This document shows positions 4,170 to 5,012 of a DNA stretch of 5,012 nucleotides, in pieces (within the stretch, counting starts at the first letter, position 1; each line of letters begins with the position of its first letter). The notes beneath the pieces are model-generated. The model did not search any database, was not told the origin of the DNA, and worked only from the letters and a program-made list of their open reading frames with translations. The stretch comes from a bacterium (GTDB lineage Bacteria; Verrucomicrobiota; Verrucomicrobiae; JAJYAR01): contig JAJYAR010000243.1 of the NCBI GenBank assembly GCA_021779435.1, positions 1 through 5,012 of the forward strand. Reading direction: 5' to 3'. The translations under genes and the position numbers were made by a program.

Positions 4170-5012
4170 GTCCCGGGTCACGCGCAGCACTTCTTCCTCG
4201 GAGGTGACGCCGTTGGCCACCCAGCGCATCGCATCGGTGCGCAGCGAAACCATGCCGGCCGCTTCGCCGGACCGCCGGATTTTCTGTTCGTTTTCGCCTG
4301 CATGGACGAGGCCGCGTATCGTGTCGTCGACGCGCAGCAACTCGTAGATCCCGGTGCGCCCGATGTATCCGGTGTGCCCGCAGGCATCGCAGCCGTCGGC
4401 ATGCAGGCCGATGCCGGTCGGGGCCGGCCGCTTGCAGTGCGGACAGAGCTTGCGCACCAGTCGTTGCGCCAGGACGCCGAGCAGCGATGAGGCCAGCAGG
4501 AACGGTTCGATTCCCATGTCGATCAACCGCGTCACCGCGCTCGCGGCATCGTTGGTGTGCAAGGTCGCGAGCACGAGGTGGCCGGTGAGCGACGCCTGGA
4601 CGGCGATCTGCGCGGTTTCGAGGTCGCGGATCTCCCCGATCATGATGACGTCGGGGTCCTGCCGCAGGATAGCCCGAAGGGCACGCCCGAACCCCATGTC
4701 GATCTTGGCGTTGACCTGGGTCTGTCCGATGCCTTGCAGGTCGTATTCGATCGGGTCCTCGACCGTCATGATGTTGGTGGTCGTGTGGTCGAGGCGCCGG
4801 ATCGCCGCGTAGAGCGTCGTCGTCTTGCCGGAACCGGTGGGACCCGTGACCAGCACGATGCCGTGCGGCTGGTTGACCAGATCGTCGAACACCGCGAGGG
4901 TCTGCGTCCCCATGCCGAGATTCGCCAGATCGAGGCGCGACAGATCTTTTTCCAGCAGGCGCAGCACCACGCGCTCGCCGTGGCCGGTGGGCAGCGTCGA
5001 CACCCGTACGTC
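4167..5012 (-). CDS. gspE: Type II secretion ATPase GspE, C-terminal part (5' end outside window)
   Basis: GspE is the cytoplasmic hexameric ATPase that powers type II secretion through GspL and GspF. The frame is open to the window edge: visible residues begin [20 protein letters not shown], the normal start of the C-terminal motor domain, so a GTG at 5001-5003 is an internal Val codon, not the start. In visible numbering (Asp = 1) the Walker A motif [10 protein letters not shown] is at 57-66, the Asp box TVEDPIEY at 83-90, Walker [11 protein letters not shown] at 121-130 and the His box [12 protein letters not shown] at 144-155. A zinc-binding C4 element follows (C190-PH-C193 and C208-DA-C211), then RTGIYELL (219-226). 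It ends VLRVTRD. All catalytic motifs are intact. The C4 pairs are only 14 residues apart, shorter than the roughly 29 in Vibrio EpsE as I recall it. A PilB-like pilus ATPase is the alternative, but the adjoining gspF with T2SS-type ends favours GspE. Confidence 0.93.
   Translation of the reverse strand, partial: DVRVSTLPTGHGERVVLRLLEKDLSRLDLANLGMGTQTLAVFDDLVNQPHGIVLVTGPTGSGKTTTLYAAIRRLDHTTTNIMTVEDPIEYDLQGIGQTQVNAKIDMGFGRALRAILRQDPDVIMIGEIRDLETAQIAVQASLTGHLVLATLHTNDAASAVTRLIDMGIEPFLLASSLLGVLAQRLVRKLCPHCKRPAPTGIGLHADGCDACGHTGYIGRTGIYELLRVDDTIRGLVHAGENEQKIRRSGEAAGMVSLRTDAMRWVANGVTSEEEVLRVTRD

Noticed and set aside
2823..4490. Plus-strand open frame of 555 codons antisense to gspF and gspE
   Set aside because: Its translation is low-complexity and rich in His, Arg and Gln, with no family motif. 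The opposite strand encodes clear GspF and GspE. Long antisense frames are expected in GC-rich coding DNA.
5001..5003. GTG as the start codon of gspE
   Set aside because: The frame stays open to the window edge, and the preceding codons (D-V-R) continue the conserved GspE sequence, so the gene is partial.

Overview
The window is GC-rich chromosomal DNA (about two thirds G+C by eye) with tightly packed genes. Gene content and order point to a betaproteobacterium: a SPOR-domain protein, a DsbA whose active site is FFWYGCPHC, and an SDR oxidoreductase run in series, an arrangement I know from betaproteobacterial genomes. The genus cannot be fixed from the sequence; a Rhodocyclales/Burkholderiales-like host is an inference. 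There are no tRNA or rRNA genes, CRISPR arrays, transposases or other obvious mobile elements.

Layout. (1) Positions 2-1915, plus strand: the C-terminus of a SPOR-domain protein, then dsbA with a twin-arginine-type signal peptide, then a classical SDR. The gaps between these genes hold a short terminator-like hairpin (348-367) and a 39-nt imperfect palindrome (1102-1140). (2) Positions 1937-2804: a MarR-family regulator on the minus strand, divergent from a small TusE/DsrC-family protein on the plus strand. Their 109-bp shared intergenic region carries a perfect 16-bp inverted repeat with a 5-nt spacer (2409-2445). It overlaps a good candidate marR promoter and is the best candidate operator in the window. 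(3) Positions 2844-5012, minus strand: the type II secretion genes gspE (5' end outside the window) and gspF, converging on the DsrC-like gene across a strong GC hairpin (2814-2839).

How the genes fit together. SPOR-dsbA-SDR concerns the cell envelope and periplasmic disulfide formation, with an SDR of unknown substrate. GspE (ATPase) and GspF (inner-membrane platform) form the cytoplasmic motor side of a type II secretion machine, whose exported substrates are often DsbA-dependent; here that link is only proximity. The MarR/DsrC-like pair looks like a self-contained regulatory unit.

Most notable points: the DsrC-like protein keeps the inner cysteine (CysB, Cys94) but has Trp where the catalytic penultimate cysteine (CysA) should be; the 37-bp palindrome in front of it; a 13-nt perfect direct repeat that places a relic of the gspF start at the gspE stop; a 13-residue insertion in GspF that overlaps an 11-nt tandem duplication; and a shortened zinc-binding C4 loop in GspE.
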